From Datnioides undecimradiatus (Eukaryota; Chordata; Actinopteri; Lobotiformes; Datnioididae), in assembly GCA_008933995.1 (NCBI GenBank), contig WARS01000025.1, positions 7,795,477-7,859,476 on the forward strand: a stretch of 64,000 nucleotides of DNA. Reading direction: 5' to 3'. The translations under genes were made by a program, and so were the position numbers. Positions within the stretch are counted from its first letter, which is position 1; every line of letters starts with the position of its first letter. The notes below the pieces were generated by a model, which saw nothing but the letters and a program-made list of their open reading frames with translations, was not told the origin of the DNA and did no database searches. Of this stretch, positions 44,487 to 56,259 are shown one piece after another.

Positions 44487-47405
44487 AGCAAAGACGCATC
44501 AACTGCTAAATGTAAACTGCATTTCAAAGCTGATTCATGCACTGCTGGTTGATCCTACCGCAGTTGCGTGATATTGGTGAATATACGTGGCTATTTGAGC
44601 ATCCACTACGCTCATTTACTGTAAACAGAACAAAAAAAAGCTTCTTCTAACCAATCGACACACCAGGGTCAACAGTGTTTTCCATAATAGTAGACCGAGA
44701 AACCCTCTCCCTGAACTTTATCATTTCATTATATGCATTACATTTGTTTAGACTGCTGCTATCGCTGGCATCATTCGTCTGAAATATGCTCTGAATCTCT
44801 TTTATGAATGCAATAAATTCATGTTGCAACTGGAGAATATTTACAGGAACCTATGAATTTCTCCGTGTTGCCTTTTGAGGCTCGGGGAGTCTGTCTGGTT
44901 CTTTGTTTTGTTTGTTCTTTCGGTTTTGTATTAGACCAACAGCTAAATCACTCCTGCAGAAAATCTTGTCATGTTTTTGTTCGGTTATGATATATGGAGC
45001 ACCAAAGATAAGTGTGTTTCTTCTGTTTTCTCCCAGAATCTGCGGCAGTCACTGTGTGACAAATGAGATGAGCGCTGGCAGAGAAAACCCAACACTTGCC
45101 GGTCGGCTGATGTTTAGACAGACGCCGTAGCTGCTTTTTAACAAACTAATCGTCCTGAATGTTTACAGTTTCGAGATCCTCCTAATCTCATAATTCCATT
45201 AATCTCTGTTTGTTTTTCATTAAAAAACACAGAAAAATCCATCAATCTAACAACTGAACAATCAGGGCGTCCCGACTCAGATAAGTGATGCATTTACGTT
45301 CAAAGACAAACTGACCAAGTTTTCTCATAGACAGGAAGTTATTTTCACCCAAGTATATCGGGAGCAAAAAGATAGGGGAGAAACTCATTAAATGATTATG
45401 TGTGAGTTGTTTGGCAACACTGAATAATTCATGTTTATTTGATTGCTGCGTATGAAGGATTTATTGGAAGGTGGTGCATCAAGGGAGGAGATGCTTGTCT
45501 GGGCTGCCGAAGTTCAAATTCCAAAGGTAGAGTGCTATTTATATAAAACAGACATTAAACAGTCGCTGTGGTATTTGAATCTGCTCGTTCTCCTCGTTAT
45601 TCTTATTCCATTGCATCACACACTTTCCGCTGCCTCGTTCCACGCGCTTACTCTGCGTCCGTCAGATCCCTCAGCTTGCTCCTCCACACCGCTCGAGATA
45701 CCGGTCTGAAGCCAGCGCCAGCACTCGTCACTTACTTCGCCTGCTCCCTATCTGTGGGCCACGACTGGTGTCTCCTAGCAACAGCATTTGATACCGTTTC
45801 AATTGCATCCCTTTAAAGAACAAAAGGAGAATTAGCTTTGAAACACTTAAATTAAGCCCCTCCTATTTGAATGATTAATTTTCCATTTGAGGAGGCACAT
45901 CATCCACGCACAAACAGTTGTTCCTCGCAGCAGGGCAGTGGGATCCTCCTTTACTGTTGTTGAAAGCCCTGCTAGCTTTTTGTCTCACTGTAGCGAGGCA
46001 TCAAACAGAGCACACAGTCTGCTTATACATGAAACCACCTCGTTTTTATAAACTAAAACGTCTATTTTGAGCTCTGTAGTCGAGAAAACCAGCACTGCGG
46101 TTACAAGAACTTGCTGATTGATGGCACAGACTGATGCAACAAGACTATGTAAAGCACATTTCATCCCCTCCTCAGCTGGGGACAGCAGGGGTGGGCATGG
46201 AGAGTACACCTGTCAGGTGTCACTGGACATCTGGCAATTACAGCAAGTGGTGAGGAGATAATGGCCATTATCTTTATTTCACCAACCTGCTGGCTTAGTC
46301 CACCATGCAGCTCCTTTCAAGACAGACCATCAGCTCGGGCAAAAAGAGACAACGTCTCATCCATTAGTTTGTCAGCAGGGGGTTACGAACATAAACCTGA
46401 CTTAAAATGTAGAAGTCAGACAGCGGCTCAGTACAAAAAACAAAGGGAGGCCATTAGGGAAGATGCTTTCCTGTAGAGATGTATGCAATAAAAAAAAAAG
46501 GCAAGTCCAAACATGAGAGCGAGGCAGCAGGACGACATGCAGACATGGAAGGTATGAATGTGCTTTTAGAAATTGTGAAAGGGAAGCTTTGACGGATAAC
46601 CTGAAGGGAGAAATCCACACAGAGGCACAAAGATAAGTGGAAGATGCTCAATATTGTCAACGTATTTGCAGACGACGCTTTGAAAACTGGAGTGGCACTC
46701 AAAAGATGTGGGCCCTCAAACTTGTTTTATGATGTCGGCGCGTAAAAATCCCTCGGCAGGTGTTTTGGGGGGGGTGGTTTTAGGCTTCTCAGGCGGTGAA
46801 GTTATACCTGCCTGCTGTTCAACAAAAGCCACATCAGAAACCAGCTGCACTAGCTTTCTTCCAGTCAGCTGTGAGCAATTTCCAAATAAGGCCGCCACAA
46901 AAAAGGAAATATGGCCGATTCATCTCCCTGAGGCTCCCGCTTTGATTTCGTATTTGCTCAGTTTTTGTAGGCTGGATGCACCAATTGGTGAAGTGCGGTG
47001 ACAGCTAAAAACTGGCATCTGCGTCCGGAAGATCCCAAAACAAGTTTATATTAAGGAAATAAGTTGCAGAGAATCTCTCTCAGGCTCCCCAGTGAACTCC
47101 CTTGAAAAGAGGGCTCGCGCACACATACACACACCTGCAAAAATAAAGCTCCTCTAAACCTTTAAACACCCCCCCCCACAGTCTTATCTGCAAAGCTTTC
47201 AGCTGCTTATCTCTTTATCCAGCCTTAAACTCTCTGATTCTTTGCTGCAAGCCGAGGCTCACCTTTCATGATGCGGTTTTAGCTGTGTCAGCTAGTGTCA
47301 CCTAAACTAGGAACAATACAAGACCGTTGCGGCAGAAACGCACCGAAGAAAATAAAACAGACAGGTGGGAAAAAGGCAGAGGATGAGGAGCCTGAACGCA
47401 GCCCA
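44487..47405. other. Unannotated noncoding stretch
   Basis: Unique sequence. AT-rich blocks at 45170-45260 and 45830-45900 (CACTTAAATTAAGCCC, GAATGATTAATTTTCC) could be regulatory. A C8 run lies near 47169. Open frames are unrecognised and overlap on both strands. Confidence 0.4.
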
Positions 47406-47410
47406 GAGGT

Positions 47411-47965
47411 GTAGCTACAAAGGCTCTCTTGGTCCTTGAAAGTTTATTCATCCTCTGTGAAGAGTAAGTACTTCTCGAACATCAGTGCTGACTTCCAGTA
47501 ACAGATGAGGCGCCGCCCTAAAGTACCATTTCATGGAAACAAAACATCCTAAGATACATTCCCTGACATGCACATCATGTAAACTCAGCGGCTACTTTAC
47601 ATGCCTATCTCATGGTTGGACAAGCCGCTGAGTTACAAAACAGCTATTACTACATGCCACAAATTTAAATGTCGTTCCCACATGCATCAGCAGAGGCGCA
47701 TACTAAATGCGCGTCTTGTCGCGTCTTTCACAGGGGAATTGCAATGTAGTTGCGCGAATTCGGACAAAATCGATTAAGAGTAACAACCTCCAGCTTTTAG
47801 TAATCATGGACGTCTTTCCAAAACAGATGAGTCTATAATGATGCAGAAAACCAGAGTAATCACTGGAATCACACCTACACGTCAACTCACACACAGTACA
47901 AATACTCCCTACTCCCTAAATACTACCTGCAGCTTCTAGTCTACTTTTGTTGCACCTGAGCCGAC
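47411..47965. repeat. Local duplication, copy A
   Basis: Shared landmarks with copy B include TAGCT(A/G)CAAAGG, GGTCCTTG, a CATCAGTGCTGA-like phrase, CAGTAACAGATGAGGCGC, TGACATGCACATCATGTAAA, TGCCACAAATTTAAATG, GCGCGTCTTGTCGCGTCTTT, AATCATGGACGTCTTT and GTCTATAATG. Divergence is moderate with several short indels, so it is an old duplication. No coding content. A strong stem-loop lies inside (listed separately). Confidence 0.85.
47582..47634. other. Stem-loop with 12-bp perfect stem
   Basis: AACTCAGCGGCT (47582-47593) and AGCCGCTGAGTT (47623-47634) are exact reverse complements separated by 29 bases. With one bulged A the pairing extends outward by about two more pairs. The corresponding place in copy B has lost the pairing. 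Confidence 0.85.
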
Positions 47966-48157
47966 TTTTAGACATCGGTATCCCCACATCGTGCAAACAT
48001 TTCAACCATTTAAACTGCATTTGATCACACAACTGCTTTTGTTAGTTTGCAAAGGCCTTTATTAATCACTAACTATGCTTGTTTATATCGAGAGACACAC
48101 ATGGGTGGGAACATTGGACGCTGAGACTATAATTTAATTTAATTCTGTTTTATTTAT

Positions 48158-48755
48158 TAGCTGCAAAGGTTTTCTTTGTCCTTGGAAGTTAATTCAACCT
48201 CTAATTGATTTTTTCATGGGCATCAGTACTGATTGCCAGTAATAGATAAGGCGCTGTCTTAAAATAGCGTTTCGGGGGAACAAAAAGACTCTGACATGCA
48301 CATCATGTAAACTCGGTGGCTATTTTGCATGCCCATCTCACGGCTGAATATGCAACAGAGACAAAAAAAATAGTCGCACCTATTACCATATGCCACAAAT
48401 TTGAATGCCTTTAGAGCATGCATGACAGGCGAGAGCTAAATTTAAAAAGACATATACAAAATGCGCATCTTGTCATGTCTTTCCCAAGAAAATGGCAATT
48501 TAAAAAAAATGTTTTTTTTATGTGCAAAGTAAACAAAATCAGTTTACAGTACCTAACTACAGAAGACAATGAATAAGCCAATTTTCAGTTGTCATGGACA
48601 TCTTTTCACATCAGATCAGTCTATAATGGCGAGCTGACATCCATTTTTCTCCTCATGCAGTGCAGAAAAAGACTTGGAAAACCACAGTAAACACTGTAAT
48701 CCCACAGTTTAGTACATGCCTGCTAGTGTACAATATGAATACCCTGCAAGAAACC
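48158..48755. repeat. Local duplication, copy B
   Basis: Second copy of the 47.4 kb unit, offset 746 bases at its start and about 788 at GTCTATAATG. Recognisable by TAGCTGCAAAGG, CAGTAATAGATAAGGCGC, TGACATGCACATCATGTAAA, TGCCACAAATTTGAATG, GCGCATCTTGTCATGTCTTT and TGTCATGGACATCTTT. Similarity fades after GTACAATATGAATACCC and seems to resume at 49521. Confidence 0.85.
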
Positions 48756-49520
48756 TTTCAGCATGTGGGGAAATACGGGTCAGTGCTCAATGTGCATTGT
48801 TTTAACAGTTTGCAGTTGCTGTCAGATCAAGCCTTTGTCGTTTTAGGGGTTAGCTTGTTCACTGTTTTGCATGTGTTCACCCAGTGGAGTGACTGGCCCA
48901 GGATTGGCTAGCTTAGCACAAGGAATGGTAGTGAGCGGCTACTAGCTTCCACAAAACGAAGTAAAGGCATCATGTCATGGATATCCTGGTATCTGCAAGG
49001 TTTTCTTAGTTAGATGCTATTTGTACTTAGCTAGCTTACACATGCTAGCAAATAGCTCCTGAGGGACTCTGATGCACAACAGGAACCTTAAATGATGTAA
49101 TTTACACAGACTGGTCAAACATATAAGACAATGTAGCACCAGCAAGCACTGCTAAATAATTTAAATATAAGCCATGTAATAATAAGGTGGTAGTGATATC
49201 GTGAAAACATGATAGCAAAATAAATGGGCCGACAGTGAAGTCCAGGCAGTTGTATATCACTCAGAAGAGCGTGTTGTACTAACCGCTGGCCCGCTTACAT
49301 CACTTCCTGGTGGAGATGAGAGTGAAAAGAGGAGGGAAAGCCCTTGAAGGTGTTTTAGATCCTCGGGGGAGCTCGCCACAGCAAAACTGTTTGGTCAGAA
49401 AACCTGTGCTGCCCCAGCTCAAAATCGTAGGTTTTTATGTTCTCAGCAATGTTTTTATAGCATTTTTTTTACCTTGCACACGTTTCAATGTGTGTTTTCC
49501 TGAAGCAGCATGTTAAAATT
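48756..49520. other. Segment interrupting duplication copy B
   Basis: Sequence absent from copy A at the equivalent place. It holds GCTA-type motifs (TTAGCTAGCTTACACATGC, TGGCTAGCTTAGCAC) and a 68-codon frame that is unrecognised. It may be an insertion into copy B or a deletion from copy A. No terminal repeats are obvious. Confidence 0.35.
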
Positions 49521-49560
49521 ACCCACCTACAGCTTCTTGTCTACTGATGTGACACCTACG
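49521..49560. repeat. Possible resumed end of duplication copy B
   Basis: CCTACAGCTTCTTGTCTACT and GACACCT correspond to CCTGCAGCTTCTAGTCTACT and GCACCT in copy A at about 47926-47960. Confidence 0.5.
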
Positions 49561-50240
49561 TCCTGAAATTTTGTGGTGAAGATGGTTTTCTTACCATACT
49601 TGGTCATATCAAGGTCCAACACATGCCTGGGAAGATTCAGCCCTGGAAACCTTTGTTGATGAGTTTTGTAATCACGTTTTCAAGGAATAATTAGTGATCA
49701 CACAATATTTTCATGTATTATTGTATCATTATCTATTTAGATGAATTAAAGATCACCTCAATCACCCAATGGCACCTTCTTCGGCGATATTACCACGACT
49801 GCTCCCTTTCAAATGCATGAGCAGTGCATCTCTAGCCGTACCACCTCCATTTGAAAACCTTAAAGCCATTACCTTAGCACAGAGATTAAGCCATCAGTGT
49901 TACAGTTTCCGTACCTGAGAGGGGCTCAAACGAAGAACTTTGCACAGACTGTGCTCGTGTTTGTGACAGCAACCCAAGAGAACACGCGTCCGGCACGATA
50001 ACACTGGTTCACCTGTGTCTAAAGTGTGACAGAGTGCTCTTCACGCTGTTGTCTCTCACCCAGCAGGGACACCAACCCCTCTTTATCAGCCCCAGCTAGC
50101 AGCAGAAACAGCAGATATTGACGACCGGGCTAAAGGCTCACGTCGGAGGGCAGCCGAGCGGTCACATGCACAGTTGCAGAGCTGCTCCACCGAGATGTAT
50201 CTGCAACTCCGGCTTGGCTTCCGCTCTTACCATCTCTTAC
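49561..50240. other. Unannotated noncoding stretch
   Basis: Unique sequence without a recognised gene or repeat. Confidence 0.45.
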
Positions 50241-50420
50241 ATATTCAGACGCAGGTTAACATAGTGAGAATTGACAGATTAATCTCCATGCCTGGGCGCT
50301 GCAGGGGATTACATTATCTGGGAGAAGCAAGGGACTCCTCATAAGTCAGGGCAGGATATGCAAACAGTACCCAGCCCATTCAAAACGATGATGGGGGACG
50401 CATTACAAGTGAGTCAAGGG
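50240..50420. other. Candidate conserved noncoding element with Otx-type cores
   Basis: Contains GACAGATTAATCTCC, CATGCCTGGGCGCTGCAGG, GGGGATTACATTATCTGGG and GGATATGCAAACAG. GGATTA and TTAATC are the K50 homeodomain (Otx/Crx/Pitx) core on opposite strands about 35 bases apart. Non-repetitive. This is inference from motifs only. Confidence 0.35.
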
Positions 50421-51155
50421 TGTGTTTTCAGGCAATAATAAGTAAGATATTTTACACATTGTGCAGAAAGTCACCAAAAACAAAGCAAATGCCAGGTATC
50501 TCAGTGGTAGCGGCGCTGGCAGAGGTTTTAATGGCAGGAAAAAAACTGTCTGTAGTGAATCCTTATTTGTCCCCAAGGTTGTTTGCAAGTACTGCAGACT
50601 CAGAAATCTAAGTCAGTGTGAGCTGTTGAATCATTCATGGCTGAGGGCGATCACATAGTTTTCTCCTTTACCCCAGGGTTCAGGGACGGAGCGGGGAGGT
50701 TTTTGAAAGTGAGACACAGCCTGATCCCTTCCTTGCTGGCAAGCTTGAAATTGCTGGCCCTTTAGCTAGCAGCCGACGGTTCCTTAGCGCCTAACAGCTC
50801 AAAAATAAAGCTTGTATACATTGTTGGGTGCCCTTGATGTAGCTGTGACAGACAGCGTTGCCATGGAGACGGATATTTTAATGGATGTCTTTTTGAAGAT
50901 TGAGTGTATTCCCGCATGGCTCGTGGTTTCACAGTTGTTGGACATGCAGAGGGAGTCTATATTTTTCAAAAGCTTGTTCATTATTAAAGTTGTTCCAGTG
51001 CAATGCGTGCAGCGAGCACACAAGTGCAAACCGCGCAACACAATAACTTTTCATGTTACATGTTCACGCGGAGCTGGGGAAAACATGGAAATGCATGCAT
51101 CCGTGTCGGCCTTTTCTTCTTCCTTTTCCTGCTAACAAACATGAAATTGTGCATT
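50421..51155. other. Unannotated noncoding stretch
   Basis: Overlapping unrecognised frames on both strands at 50403-51135. A GCTAGC near 50763. No gene supported. Confidence 0.4.
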
Positions 51156-51159
51156 GAAG

Positions 51160-51173
51160 CCGCCATCTGGTAG
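51160..51173 (-). promoter_or_regulatory. CTCF-like motif
   Basis: The minus strand reads CTACCAGATGGCGG, fitting CCASYAGRKGGCRS at 13 of 14 positions. This is the best CTCF match I found in the window. Motif only. Confidence 0.35.
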
Positions 51174-51355
51174 GAAGCGAGACCGTACGGGCTGATTACT
51201 CTGCTGGGTTTCAAACCTTTGTTCTGAAGGGGGCCCAAGGAATCACTCACATATTGGATTACTCCACATATGTCCATTAGCATGAAAGCAGGACTTTTAT
51301 AGCAGGTGGCACTTTCAAAGATGTTGGTGTGGTTGGTGCCTTCATGTCCTGACAT

Positions 51356-51388
<33 letters not shown>

Positions 51389-51389
51389 T
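51356..51389. repeat. Compound (AT)n(GT)n microsatellite
   Basis: About five AT units followed by about eleven GT units. Confidence 0.95.
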
Positions 51390-51676
51390 TTGAATGAAAT
51401 GCTTTGCTGAACCCGGTACATTTTTCATTCATGTAATGAGGAAATATTATAAATATGCAGGTTGCACATGCATTGATAGTGAATGATTCAGTAAAATGGT
51501 CACTAATAATGCATTTAATCAGTTTTCTGCCAACACAGGCAACCTTGCACTGGCTACAGCTTTATTTAATTAATAGTTAGTATGTTTAGGCTCCGGCAGC
51601 AGTTGGTCAAGATTTGGGAAAGATCATTGGTCTGTTTTAATACAGGAAATGTCAGCATTGCATTAATGCATACGAT
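51390..51676. other. Unannotated noncoding stretch
   Basis: AT-rich unique sequence with scattered ATTAAT cores. Nothing called. Confidence 0.45.
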
Positions 51677-52320
51677 TTAAAGGGGACATATTGTGGCTGA
51701 ATGCTGTTTTAGACAGGTCCTGGATGTCTTAAAAACAAGCTTTTGAAAACTCTGAAGTCCAGCCTCTGAGGAGGGTCTGCAGTCTCCCACTCTCTACCTT
51801 CATTATCTATGCAGAGTTCTGATTGGGCGGGGAGGCTATGATAATGAGGCGCTGCTCTGATTGGCTGCCTGAATGACATATGGAGGGGGAGGGTGCAGGC
51901 TGTACGCTACAGCTACGACCCAGAGTCTGACGGCGAACAGCAGAGGAAACGGTTGGAAAGAATAAAAGAATCAAACGCAGCCACGGTCTCCTCTGGTCTT
52001 CTGGGGCTGGGACAGAATATCGGCATTTGTGTTGGTGTTTACAACCAACAACAGAGCAGTCTGCATGTCCGGCTCTGACCCACGACATCGCCACACACCG
52101 CTAGCTTACCGCCGGAAACAGAGAGCTTCACCTAGCGGGATGAACGCCCCCTCTCAGCGGTTTCACTCAGAGGAGGACGGCCTCTGTAAATCACTCCTGT
52201 GGTTACGTAACGACAGGAGCTGGATCTGAACGATCACAACACAACAGAGCTGGTTGTTTTTTAACTTAACCTACATTGTAACTATGAAAACAATTTAGTA
52301 CAAACATAAATTCAAGGACA
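51677..52320 (+). repeat. Dispersed teleost element beginning TTAAAGGGGACATATT
   Basis: Opens with TTTAAAGGGGACATATTGTG, a phrase I know as the left end of abundant noncoding fish repeats, then AAAAACAAGCTTTTGAAAAC, TATGCAGAGTTCTGATTGGG and GCTCTGATTGGCTGCCTG. A GC- and CpG-richer middle follows with overlapping short frames (51893-52078, 52029-52229) that match no transposase or known protein. The right boundary near 52320 is a guess. Confidence 0.45.
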
Positions 52321-54875
52321 CAGGGTTGCCACAGCACGACCATGACCTTTACTCCAGTCAGCCAAGAGGATAAGGTGGCACAGCTACACAGACATGATCC
52401 CTCACTGGCTTCCCATCAACCAAATTCATCCTGTGTGAGGTGAGCGCCTCCTCCATAATCACTTAGGCTGTGTTTTGTGGTTCTTCATGACATATTTATC
52501 AGCGCAGCATAAAACTTTGATTTGATCACAGCTCATAAAAACATTACCTGCTAATCAGACACTTGTTTACCGGGCTGGTGCGCTGGGACGGTTGATCAAA
52601 TCACTATTTAATACTCACAAAACCGTCTGACAGCCTAATGAGAGCTGCATCGTGTGCCGTTCTGTTGTACTGGTGCTTAAAATGAGCAAAGACTGAAAGT
52701 ACTGACAGCAACCGGACGTTGCTTTGTGCCACATGGTCGACTCCCCTATGTGCCCAAGGCTACAGCTCTATGGAAAACAGTCAGGCTCAGTCAGGACATG
52801 GTCTACAGGAAGTAAAGTAGGAAGAAGGATGGTTTATTTGGAAATACTGAAATTGTTCCAACAGAAACAGGAAAACCGTAGGGTGGATCAAAACAGTTGC
52901 ATAAGGTGCTGCATAAATTAGGCGTATCTGACACAAAGGTAAAGCATATTTCAAACTTTCTGATGTTTTGTTTTAGTTTCAAGGGGAAACAAAAGTTCCC
53001 GTACTGAGAATTTTAATGGCCAAAGTTCCTGATTGGACAAAGTTTGGATTCAGGCTTTGACACCATTAATAGGTCTCAGCAGGGCCAGGACACTGTATTC
53101 CTCCAAATGCAAACAACTCTTGCATTGGATGATTGGTCATTCCTAGGCTTTTCAATGCTTTACTCATTAATACATGCCCCGTAACACTAGAAATGACCAT
53201 CCACCCACCACAAGCATTGTTTGGGAGAATCCTTTGTCAGCTATTGGGGGATGAGTGAGCCCACTGGGATCCATTAACAGTGACATTACAGAAAAAGCTG
53301 CATACCGCAAGCTCTCAAAACTTCAGTTTGGGCTGCAAAAAGAGGTTTGTGTGGATTCATTTGAACCCGGCGCAGTCCGATGTCAGGCAATGTAAACACC
53401 GTGACATGCTTTGCTTATTAGTACGTTGTATCGGACGATTGTTCCTGGTTGCCGGCGTCTAATATCAGCCGGGGGAAATTAATGAGCGGTTGAAGTCTGA
53501 AATCTGAATCACAGACGCAGCGTCGCTGTTTTGACAGATATTAACTTGAATGTCCTGAAAACAATTCACTCTCACGCCTTTCGCAGTTTGAAATGAATGA
53601 ATCTGAGGCTCGGTAATAGAGCTGGTACGGTGACCACGCCAAAAAAATGCATGATTCACCCGCGCGCACACACTCTTAGACATTACGGCATGCGTAAGTG
53701 CAGCTAACGCGTGTCTCTGAGTCCAGTCCTTTGCTATTTTTAATTACTCTGTCACCATAAGCTCCCAGCAAGTTTGTGTTGGTTACGACTTTGTAAGTTT
53801 CTTAATTCTGAGACTTCCTCACTGTGGCGAGTCGCTGTGTTCTGCTGTCAGTGCCAAACCCAAAATAGTAGCCGATGTCCTTTCAAGTGGAGCGTCAGAG
53901 GTGAGGTAAATTGGTACAACAAGAGAACGGAAACAAGGGAAATGTGTAATTATCTTTCCCAGGAGCTGCAAAAGTCAACTTTTATTCTTTTTCTTTGTTG
54001 TTTAATTTCAGTTTGCACCGTCCCCCTCGTGCGTCGTGCTGCATTAATCTTGCGATTCCTCTTCCATCCTCACAGCAAAAGAGCAAGGCTGACATTTTTT
54101 ATCCTCTTCGGGAGAATATCTGGCACGGTATTATCAGCAAATGAAGAAGAGAAGGAGTTACTTTGACTTTTATTGGTGCGAACATTTATCTCATTTGGTG
54201 GCTGTTATATTTCTCTGTAGGGACGGTCTCATAAAATCTTTGTCCAGGCTGCCGGCCCGTAACGTCTTGTCTACTAAATCAAAGTCTGTAGTGAGCATTT
54301 CCCCGGATTCTCTGTAAAACAGCTCCTACGCTGAACCATATGGTGCTTCTGATGCAAGAAGACACGGCCCGACTCCGTGGATGACACCGACAGCTGCTGG
54401 CTTTACGGCTGCACAGAGGCCGTGACCGATTTACGGTTTGCTGCGTTCCTCTCAAAGTTCACAGGTAGAAGTTGATTTAGATGAATGGCAGGGATACATC
54501 TCCACTACAGGAAAAGCTTTTAGTTGGGGTGGGCTTGTTTTTTCCTTTTTCACGAAACGTCCCATCAACTTAAATGGATCATCTTGAAATTAGCGCCAGA
54601 TATTGAACCAAACGTTGCACACAAAAAAAAGCAAGAGTAGCATTTGTTTAACGGATTTAAACTGCTGCTCTAATTCACAGCTGCACGCAAGTCCCGTTAG
54701 CTATTGTTTGCAGAGCGAACCCTTAATGATCGAGTTTAATTAAGTGTCCTAAAGACGTTGTGATCGGCATCGTGTGCAGATGCAGGGCGCCACTTAGTTG
54801 CGTAACATCAGCCGTTCTGCCAGGCGAACCACACACAGACAGACCGAGCAGCTGAATGTGGAGTGAAAAGAGCCT
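52321..54875. other. Unannotated noncoding stretch
   Basis: Unique sequence. The 130-codon frame at 53774-54166 has no recognisable domain. A block at 53460-53570 with GGAAATTAATGAGCGG and GACAGATATTAACTTG has mild enhancer texture. Confidence 0.4.
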
Positions 54876-54884
54876 GCTGGCAGC

Positions 54885-55460
54885 ACCCATGTATAATTGA
54901 TTAAGGTATTTTAGAGGACTGGGCCAAATCTATGATAGATATGCTTTATTAAATGAATATTATGTGCACTTTTTTTTTTTGGAAAGTTGGACAATCCTGA
55001 GGTAGTTTTCCAGGAGAAGTAATCCCACAATGTATGCCTGATATTTGATTAAGCACCACGTCCCTGAAAAGTGATGTTATGATGAATGGATTCAAAGAAA
55101 AGGAGATATTTAGCGCAAAAACACTCTTCTTGATTCATGCGCTACCCACCAGACGTCATGCAAAAGTAATTTGGCCTTGAAAATGTGTGGAGTAAGTTAA
55201 AAACACCGTCTGCAGTTGCTTTAAATCACCAATATTGTCTTTATGTGTAGGTTGAGATGCTAAAGCGGCGCATAGGTGTCAAACAACCCTCCGCTTCATC
55301 CAGCGCAACCAAACTCCCAATTAAAGCTCTCCGGATGCTAATTTTGATATAAACACATCAAACACTGTGTTACTTACCGGGGCCCACTGTGTCTCTGCAT
55401 AGTATTTAATTGTTCTCTAATTACCCATCGCACCGAGAGCACCCACTCTCGCTCTGCAGC
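54885..55460. other. Candidate conserved noncoding element(s)
   Basis: TATAATTGATTAAGGTATTT, TATGCTTTATTAAATGAATA, TGATATTTGATTAAGC, CAATTAAAGCTC, GATGCTAATTTTGATAT, TATTTAATTGTTCTCTAATT and ACCCATCGC occur without simple repeats apart from a T-run near 54971-54980. It could be two adjacent elements (54.89-55.12 and 55.31-55.45 kb). Confidence 0.35.
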
Positions 55461-55538
55461 CGTGCGACAGGTGTTAATGTGACAAGTTTTTAATAATGCA
55501 TTCAGAGATCTGGTGACCCTACCTCAGGAATATTCGGT

Positions 55539-55562
55539 CACACACACACACACACACACACT
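55539..55562. repeat. (CA)n microsatellite
   Basis: About twelve CA units. Confidence 0.95.
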
Positions 55563-56100
55563 CATGTAGTCCTGCACCAAAAACACCATCTGCTCCTCCT
55601 TTACCGTCTCCTTTGCTTTTCTTCGTCCCTCTCCAAGCTGCTTGACATACAGTGCATGGTATTTTTGGGTGTGAGCATTTGGAGGCAACACATTAAAGCG
55701 CATCCAATCAAAAGCCAAAAGTCCCGTGTTGTGATTGCTCAGCGTGAGGAAATTGCAGTCGCGTTGCGTGTTGACTGTTACCCATGCGCTGCAAAACAGG
55801 ATGCAACGCTTCTGAGGTTCCCGCACGAGTATCGCTCTCCTCGCCGGCGCTGATCTGTCTCCAGCAAGCCGTCTGATTCCCAGTCTAACTGTTCTCAGCG
55901 GGTACAGCCTCAGGCTCTGCTGCCTCACACACATACATAGTCTGCTTGAGTTAAAGAAAGCACTGGCTTCTGCTCGGTACATTCTGGCCACAGCTCGACC
56001 ACACTTCTGCAATTCTGCCCTCCAGCCTTTCTGGCCACTTTCCCCTCCCCTCCATCCTTCAGTCTCCTCTCAGCCTCGCTGTCAGCATTTCTTCATTTCA
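55563..56100. other. Unannotated noncoding stretch
   Basis: A 162-codon minus-strand frame (55524-56012) reads through the CA repeat and has no recognisable domain. A 65-codon plus frame overlaps it. Not called as a gene. Confidence 0.4.
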
Positions 56101-56106
56101 TACCCT

Positions 56107-56142
56107 CATCCTCCTCCTCTTCCTCCTCCTCCTCCTCCTCCT
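56107..56142. repeat. (CCT)n microsatellite
   Basis: Interrupted then uninterrupted CCT/TCC units within a longer pyrimidine-rich stretch (56.02-56.18 kb). Confidence 0.9.
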
Positions 56143-56259
56143 GTCTGTCTACGCCACCTCTCCTCCTCTTCCCCCATTTCTGTGTCTTAGCAATATCCAG
56201 TTTCACAGCGAAGTGACTGCCTCGCCTCAGCCCCTCCAGCTCAGTCTTTGCTTCACACA

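Noticed and set aside
55524-56012. 162-codon minus-strand open frame
   Set aside because: It reads through a CA microsatellite, has overlapping frames on the other strand and has no recognisable domain.
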